A program made the translations under genes and the position numbers. From the NCBI GenBank assembly GCA_030737835.1, contig JAUJYN010000033.1, forward strand, positions 1,588,291 to 1,652,290: 64,000 bases of DNA. The letters are read 5' to 3'. This document shows, in pieces, positions 36,254 through 49,600 of this stretch; positions within the stretch are counted from its first letter, which is position 1, and every line of letters begins with the position of its first letter. This DNA is from Acorus gramineus (taxonomy: Eukaryota; Streptophyta; Magnoliopsida; Acorales; Acoraceae). The notes beneath the pieces were generated by a model that saw only the letters and a list, made by a program, of their open reading frames with translations, was not told the DNA's origin and did no database searches.

Positions 36254-36255
36254 AC

Positions 36256-37040
36256 ATTTTGTAAAGAACAATGTTTTCATAAATGACATGTCTTATACAT
36301 GTCTGCTTGTTTTTCACATGGTCTGAATGTTCGGAGTGCTTATTGTCGTGATAATAGAGTTTTGCACCCACTCGATGGACTAACTCTTGTTTATCTTGTC
36401 ATTGCGACCTCCTTAGGGCCGGGGCCCCTCGAGACCCGGTGAACATAAAGGAAGATTATCCTTCTTTTTGTCCTCGCCGTGTGAGGGTATCTTGTGCGTT
36501 CCTTCTCCTCCCGTTTGAGAGCTTTGAAGATGGGGTGCTTAGGACCAAAGGGTAGTACCCTTTCAGAATTTTAAGTCCGCGGACTAATTCTGCTCGTCCT
36601 TTCCTAGTGACCTCCAAAGATTGGTCGTAGAGCCAGGGCTCTTTGAGACCGAGTGAGCATAGGGGGAAGCTTGTACTTCTTAATGACCTCATCGTTTGAG
36701 TGTAACCTCCGTGTCTCACTATTTTGTGCCTTTTACTCGAGTGCTCATCGATGGATGGGGCGTCCCCAGTGCGACCTCTTACGCGAAGAGTGCTCATCCG
36801 ACCGACCTGAACTGGATCAATGCGCGACCTCCGCAGAGTGCTATTCTTGCGACCACTTTGTCAAGAGTGCTAATCTCACGACCTCTCTACAAGAGTGTTT
36901 TATTTGAAACCAAGTTCACACACGACCTCGAACAAGCTTCCATTCACATAAAATATTCATAACGAATAGAAACCAAGCGAAAAAAGCTTTTATTTCAAAA
37001 GTAATACTTTTTCAAATGCATTACATTGCGAGGTCTTATG
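36256..37040. other. Noncoding spacer of the Tat-like element with short degenerate repeats
   Basis: No frame is supported. From about 36765 to 36900 the words GCGACCTC and AGAGTGCT alternate four times in units of about 25-35 bases; related wording appears near 36400-36430 and 36640-36665. This lies between the end of antisense copy B and the end of pol. Confidence 0.5.
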
Positions 37041-40000
37041 AGTGCTTCTCCATTCCTTCGTTCTGGATAATAAGCTCATTTGGGACCCAGTCCGACGACC
37101 TTGTACGAGCCCTCACAACTGGGTCCGAGCTTACCATCAAATCGTTTTAAGGATTCAAGGAATACCTCTTGAAGGACCATGTCTCCAACTCGAAAGCTTC
37201 ATCGCGAAACCCTTTTGTTGTAGCTTCATGCGATTTTGTTCCAGTAGTTTTCCATCATGATGGTAGTTGCTTCCCTTCGCTTGTCCCTCAGGTCCAGGTC
37301 AGACGCGTGAACTTCTTCATTAGCTTGCGGTTCAAAGTTCTCAATCCGAAAGGTCAGGATCCCGAGCTCTATGAGAATCACAGCCTCGACACCAAAAGCC
37401 AGAGAAAATGGAGTCTCCCCTATAGCCCTTCGCGCTGTGGTGCGGTACGCCCATAACACCGAGGGAAGCTCGTCCACCCAGTTGCCTTTGGCCACGTCGA
37501 GCCGCTTCTTGATCCCGTCTAGGATGGTACGATTGGTGATCTCTGCCTGACCATTTCCTTGGGGGTAGTGTGGAGAGGAGAAAAGGTGTTTTATGCCCAA
37601 CTCCTCGCAAAACTCCCTCATGGTGGCATTATCGAATTGTGTTCCGTTGTCGGAGATTATGGTGTTCGACACTGCAAACCGGCACACAATCTCCTTTCAA
37701 AGGAAACTTCGCACTTCGACGTCGTGGATCCTAGCCAGGGCCACAGCCTCCACCCATTTGGTGAAATAGTCAGTGGCGACCAGGAGGAATCGCTTCTGGG
37801 ATGGCGCCAAGGGCATAGGTCCGACTATATCGAACCCCCATTGAACGAACGGCCAAGGACTTTACAATGTATTCAAATCCACGGCTGGTCGGTGAATTAG
37901 CGGACCAAATCGCTGACACTTGTTGAGTGAATCTTTTGCAAGGGTCGACCAGAAATATCTGGCAGTCAATACGCGTCTCGCCAAGGACCTTGAGGCCGTA
38001 TGGCTCCCGCATATTCCCGAATGCATCTCTTCCAACACCTCCTTGGCCTCCTCGGGAGCGATGCACCTGAGGAGTGGACCTTTAAAGCTTTGCTTGTACA
38101 GTATGCCTTGATCAGAGATCAAAAACCGAGCGGATCTGCTCTTGATTTTCCTAGCTTCCTCTTTGTCTGCTGGGAGGAAGTCATTTTTCAGGTAAGATAG
38201 GATGGGATCCATCCAAGTCGTCTCCCAGGTTTTCAACTCCACCACCATAACCGGCTCAAGGTGGGCGATGCTCAGTTCCCCTATGAACTCGACCTGAATT
38301 TCCCGAGATGGTTCTCCTTCTAGCGCACTCGCCAAATTTGCCAGGACATCAGCTTGAGTATTCTGCTCACGATCGATTGCGTGGATTTCCCAATCACCGA
38401 TTTGTGCGAGCATAGTACGTGCATAGCCTTGGTAAGCTGCCATACGACCGTCCTTCGTTTGATATTCTCTTGTGCTCTGACATACCACGATCTGAGAGTC
38501 GTTGTAGATCGCCAGTTTACGGACGGTGAGATCTACTGCGAATTCCAAGCCCACGATGAGAGCCTTGTATTCAGCTTCATTGTTAGAAGCCTTGAACTCA
38601 AGCTTGACCGTGTGCTCAAATAGGAATCCATCTTCACTGCGTAAGATCAGCCCTGCTTCTGACCCTTTTCGATTGGACACCCCGTCGACATGGAATGTCC
38701 AAGAAATTGGTCTATAGTCGGAGACAACACAGACTTGTTGCTCTACAGGTGTAAGGTCGGCAGTAATGTCTGCGACCACCTGTCCTTTGATTGCGTTCTT
38801 GGGCTGGAAGTGGATATCAAAGGCTGAAAGTTCCATTGCCCATTTAGGCAACCACCCTGCGACATCTGCCTTCCGCAACACAACTTTGAGAGGCTAGTCA
38901 GTGATGACATGGATCGTATGAGCTTGAAAGTAATGGCGCAGCTTCCGGGTAGAAATGAGAAAGGCAAACGCAAGTTTTTTGATGCGGGAATACCTGGTTT
39001 CTGCCCCGCTGAGCGCCTTACTTTCGTAGTAGATTGCCCTCTGCCCCCGGTCGATGTCCTTCAGTAGTGCAGAGCTAACAGCATGCTTTGAGGCTGCAAT
39101 GTAAAGGAGCAGGATATCTCCTAAGGAAGGGCTTACCAAAAGTGGTGGCATGCTAAGGTACTTTTTGATTTTCTCGAACGCCTTTTGGCATTCTAGCGTC
39201 CATTCGAATCTCTGAGCTTTTCGCAACAGCTGGAAGAATGGCTGGCATCGATCGGTGGCTCTGGAGATGAATCGGTTGAGAGCGGCCAACCTCCCTGCTA
39301 GTTTTCGCACCTCCTTTTTGTTTCGTGGAGGCTCCATCTCCATTATCGCCTTAATCTGATCAGGATTGGCTTCGATTTCTCGCTGTGTCATCAGATACCC
39401 AAAAACCTGCCCGAGGTGACTCCGAAGGAGCATTTCGTCGCATTCAGTTTAAGGCGATACTAACGCAACACAGCAAAGACTTTCTCCAGGTGGGCCAAGT
39501 GGTCAACTCGGCGCTCACTTTTGACCATCATGTCATCGATATAGACTTCCACAGTCTTGCCCGTCTGGCACTGGAAGACCTTAGTCACCAGCCTCTGATA
39601 AGTGGCCCCAGCGTTCTTTAATCCGAACGGCATTACCTTATAGCAATAAATGCCAGTAGGAGTTATGAACGCCATTTTCTCTTGGTCGGGCTCATACATC
39701 GAGATCTGGTGATAGCCTTAATAAGCATCCATGAAACTCATTAGTTCATTACCCGATGAGGAGTTCACCAGCTGGTCGATCTTCGGAAGTGGGAAGTTGT
39801 CCTTCGGACATGCGCTGTTAAGGTTGGTGAAGTCCACGCAAACCCGCCACTTCTTGTTCTTCTTGGGAACCACCACGGTGTTGGCCAACCACTCAGGGTG
39901 TCGCACTTCGCGGATGAATCCGGTGGCTAGGAGTTTGTTCACCTCGTCTCGTACCACTTCTGCGTGTTCCGTGGCCATTTGTCGCTGCTTCTGTCAGACT

Positions 40001-40929
40001 AAACAGATGGTGGGCGAAATGAACAGCCGATGACTTGCTACCTCGGGGTCAATATCCGGCATGTCTTGAGGTTTCCAGGCGAAGATGTTCTTGTTCTCAA
40101 TAAGGTGGTCAAGTATTGCCTTTCTCTCTTCTACAGAGAGTAAACTTCTGACGAGAAAGTATTTCTCGGGGTCAAGTGGATCTATCGGAACCTGTTTGAG
40201 GTCTTCAAGAAGCTTGTCTTTGGGAACGGACCGGCGCTCATCGGCCATTACTCGGTCCTAAAGTAATTGCTATCTTTTTGGATGAATCTCTCGGTCCTCA
40301 AGCTACTCCTCGAAGTCGGGTAGGGCCGACTTCCCTGCTATCGCCGCCATCTAGCAACGCTTCACGGCAACTTGGTCTCCTCGAATCTCCATTATCCACT
40401 CTGCTGTGAGGAAACAGAGCCGTTCGTGGTAAGTGGACGGAGTCGCCTTCATCGCCGCCAACCAGGTGCGTCAGATGATATCGTTGTACAGAGACAGGAG
40501 GTCCATGACGGTGAACTCTGTCATAGTGGTCTGATTCCCTGCTCGGACTAGTAATGTAATACGTCCGGCTGGGACGACTCGTGCTTCATTGAATGAAACC
40601 AGAGGGTCCTTCGTTGGGGTGAGATCAGCGGCTTTTAACCCCATCCGAAGAAAGGGTTTCACAAATAGCATGTCGGCCGAGCTTCCTGTATCAACAAGAA
40701 TCATTTTAACGTCAAAATTAGAGACACGCAGAGTGATTACCAACGCATCTAAGTGCGGGGCTTGGACTCCTTCTAGGTCGGCGTCAGAGAAAGTGATGGC
40801 CCCTTCATCACCACTTCTCGGTCTCTTCACGACCAGTTTTGGCTCCTGGTCAATCTGCATCATCTCGAAGGAGACCTGCATCTTCCTCGAATCTCGTCGG
40901 GTGCTCTTCGGTGTGATGAAATGTGGCAC
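37040..40929 (-). pseudogene. pol of the Tat-like element: protease, RT, RNase H, second RNase H, integrase
   Basis: Order on the minus strand: protease with VDTGSS (Asp at 40692), RT pieces at 40248-39994, 39978-39718 and 39699-39460 with intact YIDD at 39543-39532, first RNase H region 39433-38894, second (archaeal-type) RNase H about 38700-38400 with HVDG, NNEAEYKA and YNDSQ, then the integrase zinc domain ending near 37870 and core 37687-37226 with SDNGTQFD and GNGQAEITNR. The frame is broken by several stops, for example TAG at 39462-39460 and 38896-38894, and by shifts between the integrase zinc domain and core. The protein is nearly the same as that in the element at 50582-59411. Confidence 0.88.
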
Positions 40930-41045
40930 GCCCCCGTAGATGACGTCAATGACCCCGCCGAAGTGTTGGGGTCAATATTTGTCACATGTTGCTCATCGGG
41001 AGCTGGGGTCTTCTCGATAGGAACATATTCCTTCAGGTGCTCCTT

Positions 41046-42553
41046 TCAAACCTGGTTTTCCAAGTACCCCCGAAGGATACGGCATTGGTCGGTAGTATGG
41101 CCCATGCTCTTGTGGTAGTCGCAATGGAGAGTTTGATCCCGCTTTGACTCGTCATGTCTCATGGTGCAGGCCATTTGAACCACGGCTTCCCCTAGATTTT
41201 GGATAGGATCTGCGACGAAGGAATCTTGAAGAACATCTCCCATCCTTCTCGCACTTTGTTAGTTGAGGCACCATGCTTCTTGCCCTTCTCTCCCCGCTGG
41301 TCCTTCTGAGGTGGCTCCTGCGGGCGTTTTGTTGCTGGTGAAGAGGTGGCGGCCGTTGGCAAAGATCGGGGAGCAACCACCGCCCGCTTAAGGATCTTGG
41401 ATTCTTCTTCCACCTTGGCATACTTTTCAGCACGCCCCATCAAATCACGTAAGTCGGAAGGAGTGCGCTTGATAAGCGACTCCTTGAGACCGTTCCTGGA
41501 TGGCAAGCCATTCTGAAAAGCCATTGTTGCAGTGCCCTCATTGCAGTTTTCTACTTCAAACTTTAGGATGCGGAAACGATCGACATACTACCGAATTGTT
41601 TCCCCCGACTGCATTTGGATCTTCATGAGATCGCTGAGATCCTTCTTCCTTCGTCGGCTGCAGATGAAGTGTTCATCAAATATGGTGCCGAGCTCTTCAA
41701 AAGTTCTGATTGTCGCAGGCGGAAGGAGGTGGAACCAAGTCAGCGCAGCCCCTTCTAGGCTGGAGGGGAAGAGGCGGCACATAAGCCTATCATAGAGCTC
41801 ATACAACGCCATCGAATGACAGAACGCCAAGATATGATCGTAGGGATCCGTCGTACCGTTGTATAGCTTGAATTTGGGTTGAACAAACTTTCTGGGCAGT
41901 CGTTCTCTGAGAATCTCCGCGCAAAACGGGGAGGCGAATCCCTATATTCCGTGCTCCACCATCTCGTGACTCGGAACGCGCCGTACCTCAGAGCGCAAGG
42001 TGAAACAAGGCTGCACGACCGCTCCCCCGGTTCGCTGGCGGGGTGGAGAGTCATCCTGACGTCCTTCTGATACTTCGCTCAAGGCAGATCGCTCTTGGTG
42101 TGTTTGCCTCCGTGAAGCCTCCTACCAGGCAGAGCGTTCTCCATGAGGTGAACGCCCGCGCCTCTGTTCTTCATGAGGCCGTCGACCCGCTCGAGGAGTG
42201 TGCGAACACCGACGGGATCGCTACCTTTGATTGGAGGAAGCGGTACGCCCCTCTGAACCTTCAGCAATGAGGACTGGGGGGTTGGGTAGTACAAGAGGTG
42301 ATGGTTGAATTCCCTACTAAACTAGCTACTGTTGATGCGCGTTCGTATAGGACAACTGCATCGAGGCTTTGATCATCTGCAGCATTGACCCGTGCAGACG
42401 GGCAAATAGAGTTTCTTGCGTGGACTCCATTGCCCGCTTGAGGTCCTGGACCTGACTCGCCAGGGTCCTCGGTGAGCCATCAGCAATAGCATCGGATAGG
42501 AGAACGTCTCTTTCCTATCGTCCTCCTGCATTGGTGTCACTAGGATCTGACAT
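41046..42553 (-). pseudogene. gag of the Tat-like element
   Basis: The start is ATG 42553 (MSDPSDTNAG), about 45 bases after the primer binding site; codon 13 is TAG (42517-42515). The capsid-like part at about 41830-41192 carries LEGAALTWF, KIQMQSGET and YVDRF, with another TAG at 41590-41588 where Gln is expected. A degenerate zinc knuckle CDYHKSMGHTTDQC follows near 41120. The same organisation is present in the element at 50582. Confidence 0.8.
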
Positions 42554-42600
42554 TGCGGATGCTGGCCTTTTGTTTTAGTGTCCCACGGACAGCACCAAAC

Positions 42601-43462
42601 TGAGGTGGACATTTTCTCCCTTCAGTTAAATTTGTGAATCTTTTGGGAAATGAATTTTTTGGCTGTATTTGACTGGGATTGTCTGACTAGGTGTGTAGAA
42701 ATGACTCAATGACTGGCTGTGTTTGACTGTGCCTTTAGAGTGCTTTCGCGCGACCTCTTTATAGGCTGCCTATGTACCCCTTGGGGATCAAGTCACACGT
42801 AGTTCCTTTTTTACCCTTGTAACCGCCTTGCCACTAAGTGTTTGTGGGCTTTTTTCCAGGGAAACGTCCCTAGTGTTTATGCTCCATGTCGGCCCTTGAT
42901 TACTCACGTTTTGCTGCTAGTGGGCCTTAAATGCTAACTTGGCAGTTACAGGCGTTAGTGGTCTGACCGTTTCTCCATTCTGCTCGGGGTCTCTTGATAT
43001 GCTCGCCCGTACGTTTCATAGTATGTCTGTGAGGAGTAAGGTCGACCGACCGGACCTCGTGTTTGGTCATGCCTTAGACTGCTCATCCCCGAGGAGTAAA
43101 GTTGCCCGACTAGACCTCTTGTCTGGTTGTGCCTTAGACTGCTCGTTTTGCCAGGAGTAAGATCGCCCGACCAAACCTCTTGCCTGGTCATGCCTTAGAC
43201 TACTCGTCTTCGAGGAGTAAGGTTGCATGACCAGACCTCTTCTGTAGTCGTACCGTAGACTACTCGCAGTGGTATTCTTTTGTGAGTTGCCTAACTGTCC
43301 GACTAAACCCTGAATTTAGTCGTGTCGACACATTCGGGAGCATCATCATGACTAAGGAATCGGATTCAGATTCGCGGGTCCAACAAGTGGCCCATATCCG
43401 TCTCGGTGTGACACGTGAGCCCTGACATGACACTTGTCGCGGTGAAGATTTTTACCTCTACA
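42601..43462 (-). repeat. 5' LTR of the Tat-like element
   Basis: It is the sister of 30673-31555, with four 60-base units at 43031-43265 and a minus-strand CTATAAAG box at 42757-42764. On the minus strand the sequence right after the LTR is GTTTGGTGCTGTCCGTGGGA, which resembles the TGGCGCC-type primer binding sites of Tat elements; the tRNA is not assigned. The two LTRs differ at many positions and by a small indel near 30735, so the insertion is older than the chromodomain element. Confidence 0.92.
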
Positions 43463-43467
43463 AAAAG

Positions 43468-46400
43468 CTATAAGTAACTTTTTAATTAAATCTTTTTTTC
43501 TGAAAGACGTTTGGTAACACGTTTAGACGCGATTTTGTTTTCTAAACGCGTTACCAAATGGAGTCATTCTAGTTTTCTAGGATTTTTTTTGGGATGAGTT
43601 ACATACGTCCTTATTTTCTGTATCTTCTTTGTTTTATCAACCTTTTGTCATTAATGATTTCGAGAACTCTGTGAGTTGGAATTCTAACCTGCGTCTTCAC
43701 AACTTAAAAAAAACTTATACAATGTAGATGAAAAATGTGACACCCAATCTTTTTTACAATTCAAATTATACTTGTTTTTATTTTAAAAAAAATAATATAT
43801 GTGTTGATGAAAAATATATATCATTTCATTTATGATTAAATGAATTTATTTTTTTAATAAGTGTTTTTTTAATAAAAACTTATTTCTTCACTAGGTAGTT
43901 TAGGAGACAAATAAGTCAGCATTTGAAACCGTAAAAAGAAGAACAGCGCTGCCGACAGATTCGATGGTGCAAGCTTTTGACGTGGCATGTGTGTTTTTCA
44001 TGCACGATTGCATGCCCACGTCAGCAAACGTGCTTGGAGGTTTGTACGGTGTAGACGAGGTTGACCGTCTCAAACCTTTCTGCTTCATTTTTTTTTATTT
44101 TTTATTTTTTGAATTGCTCAAATATCTCTTGACGAATAACCCAAATTTTTATTTTCCTTTAATTTTTTTTATTTTTTAATCCATGCAGTATTGTCCCTCC
44201 CTCCCTCCCTCTTTCTTTTTTTTTTTTTTTTTTTTTAACCTCTGATTTTTCATAATACATGAAACGTTTTTTATAAAGTTATAGAATATAGAAATATAAT
44301 GTGTTATATATAGAAATTATACACATAGTTACAGATATTTAATAGTTATCTACAGAGAGTGTTCAACATACACAAATATGATTATAGATATTCCCAGTGT
44401 CATAATAGATTCATGAAGTGTAAGTCCTACAATTGTCATCTACCATTATCATGTGTCAGTGCATTCAATATACATAAAATTATTATAGATACATTCCTAA
44501 AGTATTATTAATTAAAATAGATACATCAACTATTATTGATCCATGTACCCTAGTCAAGTATATGTTTCTTATGAAATACATGAGGTAATCAGTTGCACGA
44601 CATAAAGCACTCCTCTATAATATCCAAAATTACCAAGCGCTAATGCAAATCATTGTTGAAAGCAAGAAAAAATTTATCCGCTTCAATAATGATTTCATCT
44701 TTGCACTTACATATAGCAGGTCATGAGAACTAGTCGATTAATTCGCCTTAGCTTGCACGAATAGGCGCCGAAAAGAAAAGTTCATATATACAAAATGATA
44801 TATTAATAAATATATACAAAATTTCTATAACTAGCTGGACATTTCATGTAACTGCACATAATGTGACTGTAAATAAATTAAAAAAAATAAGATAGGGATA
44901 GTTTTGGTATCAAAGTATGATGTGACACTAGTCAGGGGTAAAAAAAAATAAGACCATACTGTAGGGGTAAAAAAAAAAAAAAATCCAAGGGTAAAAAAAA
45001 AATAGGGCTGTTGGTCAAGGTGCATTTGGACAATTCATTTTTTTATTTTTATTTCTAATAAAGTTTCATGTTACCTGTTTAGTGATAATTTATGCTTTGT
45101 TATGCGACTATCGATATTACTAACCAAAAATGTTTTCAACTGTGTCACACTAATAAATTTTTTAAAAGATATATTGAAAGAATGGTGGTGATTATGCCAC
45201 ATCATCACATTTTTTTTTTGGTATTATTTTTTATTAGATTTAAGTGGAGAAATCATGGACAATACATATATTTTAAATACCATAACAACATATCCAAATC
45301 CACTAAATCTCATTCAATTCTGAAAATATAATGGATTATTTTTTAATTATAACTTATTCATAATCAATTTATAATATATTTTTAGTATATTTTTAAAATA
45401 TTTTTTAATGATTTTATATTACATCTTAAAATATATTGTTATTTATAATTAATTATAGGGTACTCAAAATATTAAGAACATGTGATATATCAATTTTTTT
45501 AATACACACAAATAATATAAATGTAATCACTTATTTTAGATATCATAATGGATTCTCATTTATTTATCTGTATCCCCGAAAGTTTAGAATATGTGATCCA
45601 ACCCGAACCCAACCTGAGGTTGGAGAAACCTAACCCAAACCAAACCTAACCCAACCTGGCCCTCAGGTTTGAGAAGTATAACCCGAACCCAACCCGTCGA
45701 GTTTTGTTTGGGTTTGGGTTTGGGTTTGATTATGGTTGGGTTGGGTTCAGGTTTGTCTTAAAAAATGTATTATTTTAAACTATCAGAGTTTTACAAAAGT
45801 CTACATAAATGAAAAAAAATGAAAATGAAAATGAGGATATCTTTATTTAGAGAATATATATATAAAAACTATAGAAGTGAAAGCTCTACATAAAAATAAA
45901 TTGTACAATTCAAAATTTATCATATACATTAAAAAATTATAATTTTATTTAGAACATTTTATTTAGATATAAAAACTTCAGGTTCGGATTGGTTTAAGTT
46001 ACCTAAACCCTCAACTCAAAACCAAACTAAATTAGGTTCGGGTTGCTCGAGTTGAACCCAAACGCTAAAATTCCAACTCAAACATGTTCAAATTTCAGGT
46101 TGGGTTGAGCATGTTCAACCTGTCCAAGTTGCACCCTTAATTCTAAACTATTTAAATTGTATATAAACTTTATTTTTTATCCATTTGAGCGATATTGTTG
46201 GTTTTAGAGTTTCAAATGATTACAATATCGGGTTGGTGGAAAGGTATATATGCAATAAAACTTATTTTTAGTTGTAACATATCTCTTTTCTATTTCATTT
46301 TAAGTTATACAAATAATATATTTTATCATTATTAGAATTTTTATTATTTCATTTATGTGTATATAATATGATATATTATATCATATATAAATAAATAAAT

Positions 46401-46611
46401 TTTTTTTTTTATTTACATGCACATCGTGCGTGGGAGAAGACTGGTATTCTCTAAATAAAACTTGATATTATTGCTAGTATCATATTAATTTTACTATAAA
46501 AACTACTTCACGGATTATTATTTTTTTTAAATATAAGCATTGCATTTGCAACTTAATAAAAAATTCAATTAAAAAAAAACATGTGTCCAATGTCTTTAGA
46601 ATATATATGAT
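43468..46611. other. AT-rich intergenic DNA with hairpins and hAT-like subterminal repeats
   Basis: No gene is supported. A tight hairpin lies at 43510-43558. The dispersed repeat shared with 29320-29450 is at about 43977-44075. The stretch 44120-45040 has long T and A runs. At 45590-46137 many GGGTTTGGGTT, AACCCAACC and GGTTCGGGTT words occur in both orientations and end AAGTTGCACCCTTA; its reverse complement is hAT-terminus-like, so a decayed non-autonomous hAT is likely there, but the other end was not found. Confidence 0.5.
43510..43558. repeat. Tight inverted repeat, 18-base arms
   Basis: TTTGGTAACACGTTTAGA at 43510-43527 pairs with TCTAAACGCGTTACCAAA at 43541-43558 with one mismatch over a 13-base loop. 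It lies about 45 bases right of the Tat-like element and could be the remnant of a MITE or a transposon footprint. Confidence 0.8.
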
Positions 46612-49600
46612 TAGGGGCAAAACCCAAAATATTTTAGGTGGGCCAGTTCCACACATGACCAATCAAATTAATTGACCAAAAAACAAAAAAAAAAAAAACC
46701 AAACACTCCCCTTACATTCCCACGTTACCCTCCCACCCCCTCCTTATATTCCCATGTTTATTCCCAGCGCCACATCTCGCAGAGGCGGCAACATCAAATT
46801 CGTGCGTCCTCTCCGAAACCGCATGTTAGTCTCTTCTCACATATTGTATTTATTTTTGTTTATTTTATTTGTTTTTGTTTATTTATATATTGTATATATT
46901 TACATAGTGTATTTATTATATAATTGATTCTTAATTCTTTATTGAATTTTTTATGTGTTTATTTTTTATTTTGTTTAATTTTTGTTTATTATCATTTGAT
47001 AGATTCGTTAATTTGGAATTTGGATCTCTTTGTTGTCATTTGTTATATTAAATTTTTTAATATTTGAATTAACTTTTCTTCCATATAATTTTTTTTTAAT
47101 TTATGTTTTACAATTGAAATTTAAGTTAAATCATGAGCAAGATGAAAACAAATGATTCTTTTTTTAAGAGAAATTGCTCCAACTCCAAAGCCAATATTAA
47201 TTCTTCTTCTGATGTTGATCCACCTCCAATCACTGAAAATCTTTCATCGAAACGTCCAAGAACTGAAAATGTAATTGATACTCCTCTTCCAATTATAAAA
47301 CGTGATCCAGGATTGCGTTCTCAAATTTGAAAATATCCAATAAATCAACAAGATATTATTCGTCGAGCTTACATTAAGGCGGAACCTTATCAACATAAGC
47401 TTTCAAAATATCCATCCAGCATCGGGTGAACATAATCGCAAATTTCAATATTCTTGGTTTGAAAAGTTTTCTTCATGGTTGGAGTATTCTCTTGCAAAGG
47501 ATGCTGCATTTTGCTTGCCATGTTATGTTTTTAATAAATCATCTAATGGGCGTTTTGGATCAACCACATTTATTATTGAAGGATTTCACAAGTGGAAGAA
47601 AGTGAATGGAAAGAATTGTGCATTCCTTACTCATGTGGGAAAAAATCATTTGTTCTCCACATAATGTCGTCGTAATAAATTGTAAGGATTTAATGGCACA
47701 ATCTGGACACAAGAGAAAGTGATGGAGCGACAAACTTCAAATCAAATTGCGGATAATCGATTGCGGCTTATGACATCAATTGATGCTTTACGCTATTGTG
47801 CATTTCAAGCAATCGCTTTTCGAGGACACAACGAATGCCCAGATTTGATAAATCGAGGTAACTTCATCGAAATGATAAAAGTGCTTGCACAATACAATAA
47901 AGAAGTCGATGGAGTTGTTCTAGAAAATGCCCCGGAAATGCTAAGTATACATCACCTATGATTCAGAAAGAGCTTTTGTCTATTTTCTCAAGTATGGTGC
48001 AAAATGCAATTCGTAAAGAAATTGGGGATGCTAAATATTGCATTGTTGCTGATGAATCTAGAGATGAATCTAAAAGGGAGCAAATGGCTATAGTAATGAG
48101 ATTCGTTGACATCAATCGGTTTGTGCGATAACGATTTTTAGATCTTGTGCATGTTAAAGATACAACTGCACTCACCCTAAAGAATGATATTTCTATTGTC
48201 CTCTCTCATCATAATCTAAATATTCAAAATATGCGAGGGCAAGGATATGATGGTGCAAGTAATATGCACGGTGAATGGAAGGGACTAAAATCTTTATTTT
48301 TTAGTGAATGCCCATTTGCATATTATGTGCATTGTTTTGCACATAAACTCCAATTAGCTCTGGTTGCAGCATCAAAAGAAGTTAAATCAATACATAATTT
48401 TTTCAATGAATTGGTTTACATTGTTAATACTATTGGTGCTTCTGCCAAGCTTAATGATCAATTACGTGATGCTCTAAAAGTGTATATTCAGCATATGATT
48501 GATCTTGACGAAATTGAGACAGGCTCAGGAGCTAATGAATTGGTTTACATTCTTCTGTTTGTAGTGTTATAAAAATGTATGCTGCAACTTGCTCTATTTT
48601 ACTTGAAATCAGCGATCATGCAGCAACATCAGCTCAACGTGGAGATGGCGAAGCTGCTTTCAGAAAGATGAGAAAATTTGAGTTCATATTTATATTACAT
48701 TTAATGAAAGAAGTTCTAGGAATTACAGATGTTCTTTGTCAATGCTTGCAACATCAAACCCAAGACATATTGAATGCAATGAATTTAGTGTCCACTACAA
48801 AGGCTCTCATTCAGAAGTTGTGAGAAAATGGTTGGGATAATTTTCTTCATAATGTGACATTATTTTGTGAGCAAAATGAAGTTAAAGTTCCTGACATGAA
48901 TGTTCCCTATGGTGATAAACGTTTTCGGACTAAACGTGATAATGTCACTCTAGAGCATCACTATCGAGTTGACATTTTTAATAGCACAATGGACTGCATG
49001 TTGCAAGAGCTAGGTGACCGATTTAATGAGGATTCTATGGAACTTCTTCGTCTTAGTATGTCTCTTGATCCGAGAGATAGTTATAAGTCATTTAATATTG
49101 ATAATATATGCACCCTCGCTATAACATTTTATCATCAAGATTTCACAGAGCAAGAGATTGTTTTATTAAGATATCAGCTACAACATTATGAGCTTGATGT
49201 ACCTGCGGACACAAGACTACATAATTTATATAGAATTTCTTAATTATGTCGAGGATTAAGGGAAACAGAAAAGTCAAAGATTTTTTATTTGATTGACAGA
49301 TTGATTCGTCTTGTTTTGACTCTTCCAGTCTCCACAGCAACTACCGAACGATCATTTTCAGCAATGAAGTTTGTTAAAACAAGACTTCGTAATAAGATGT
49401 AAAATGAATTTCTTGCAAATTGCTTGATTTTATACATTGAAAGAGAAATAGTGAAAAATTTGACAATGATATGAAAGTGGATGAATTCTATGCTGTGAAA
49501 AATCGTCGAGCACAATTGAAGTAGAAGCTGTATATTTTTTTAATTTATTTTGGTTGGTATTAAATAAACATATGTGCATTGATTTATGAATTGCTTGACT

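Larger units (their letters stand above)
30673..43462 (-). mobile_element. Complete Tat-lineage Ty3/gypsy element, TSD AAAAG
   Basis: LTRs at 30673-31555 and 42601-43462 are in the same orientation and the target duplication AAAAG is present at 30668-30672 and 43463-43467. Gag-pol lies on the minus strand at about 42553-37040, with a second RNase H between the RT-RNase H block and integrase, the hallmark of the Tat group. Between pol and the 3' LTR two related genes lie on the opposite (plus) strand, as described for some Tat relatives such as Grande. Many stops and frameshifts show this copy is not autonomous. Confidence 0.93.

Noticed and set aside
45690-45735. Telomere-like GGGTTTGGGTTTGGGTTTG
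   Set aside because: The unit is GGGTTT(G) mixed with GGGTT and lies in a region with the complementary words nearby; it fits hAT-type subterminal repeats and not the plant telomere unit TTTAGGG in tandem.
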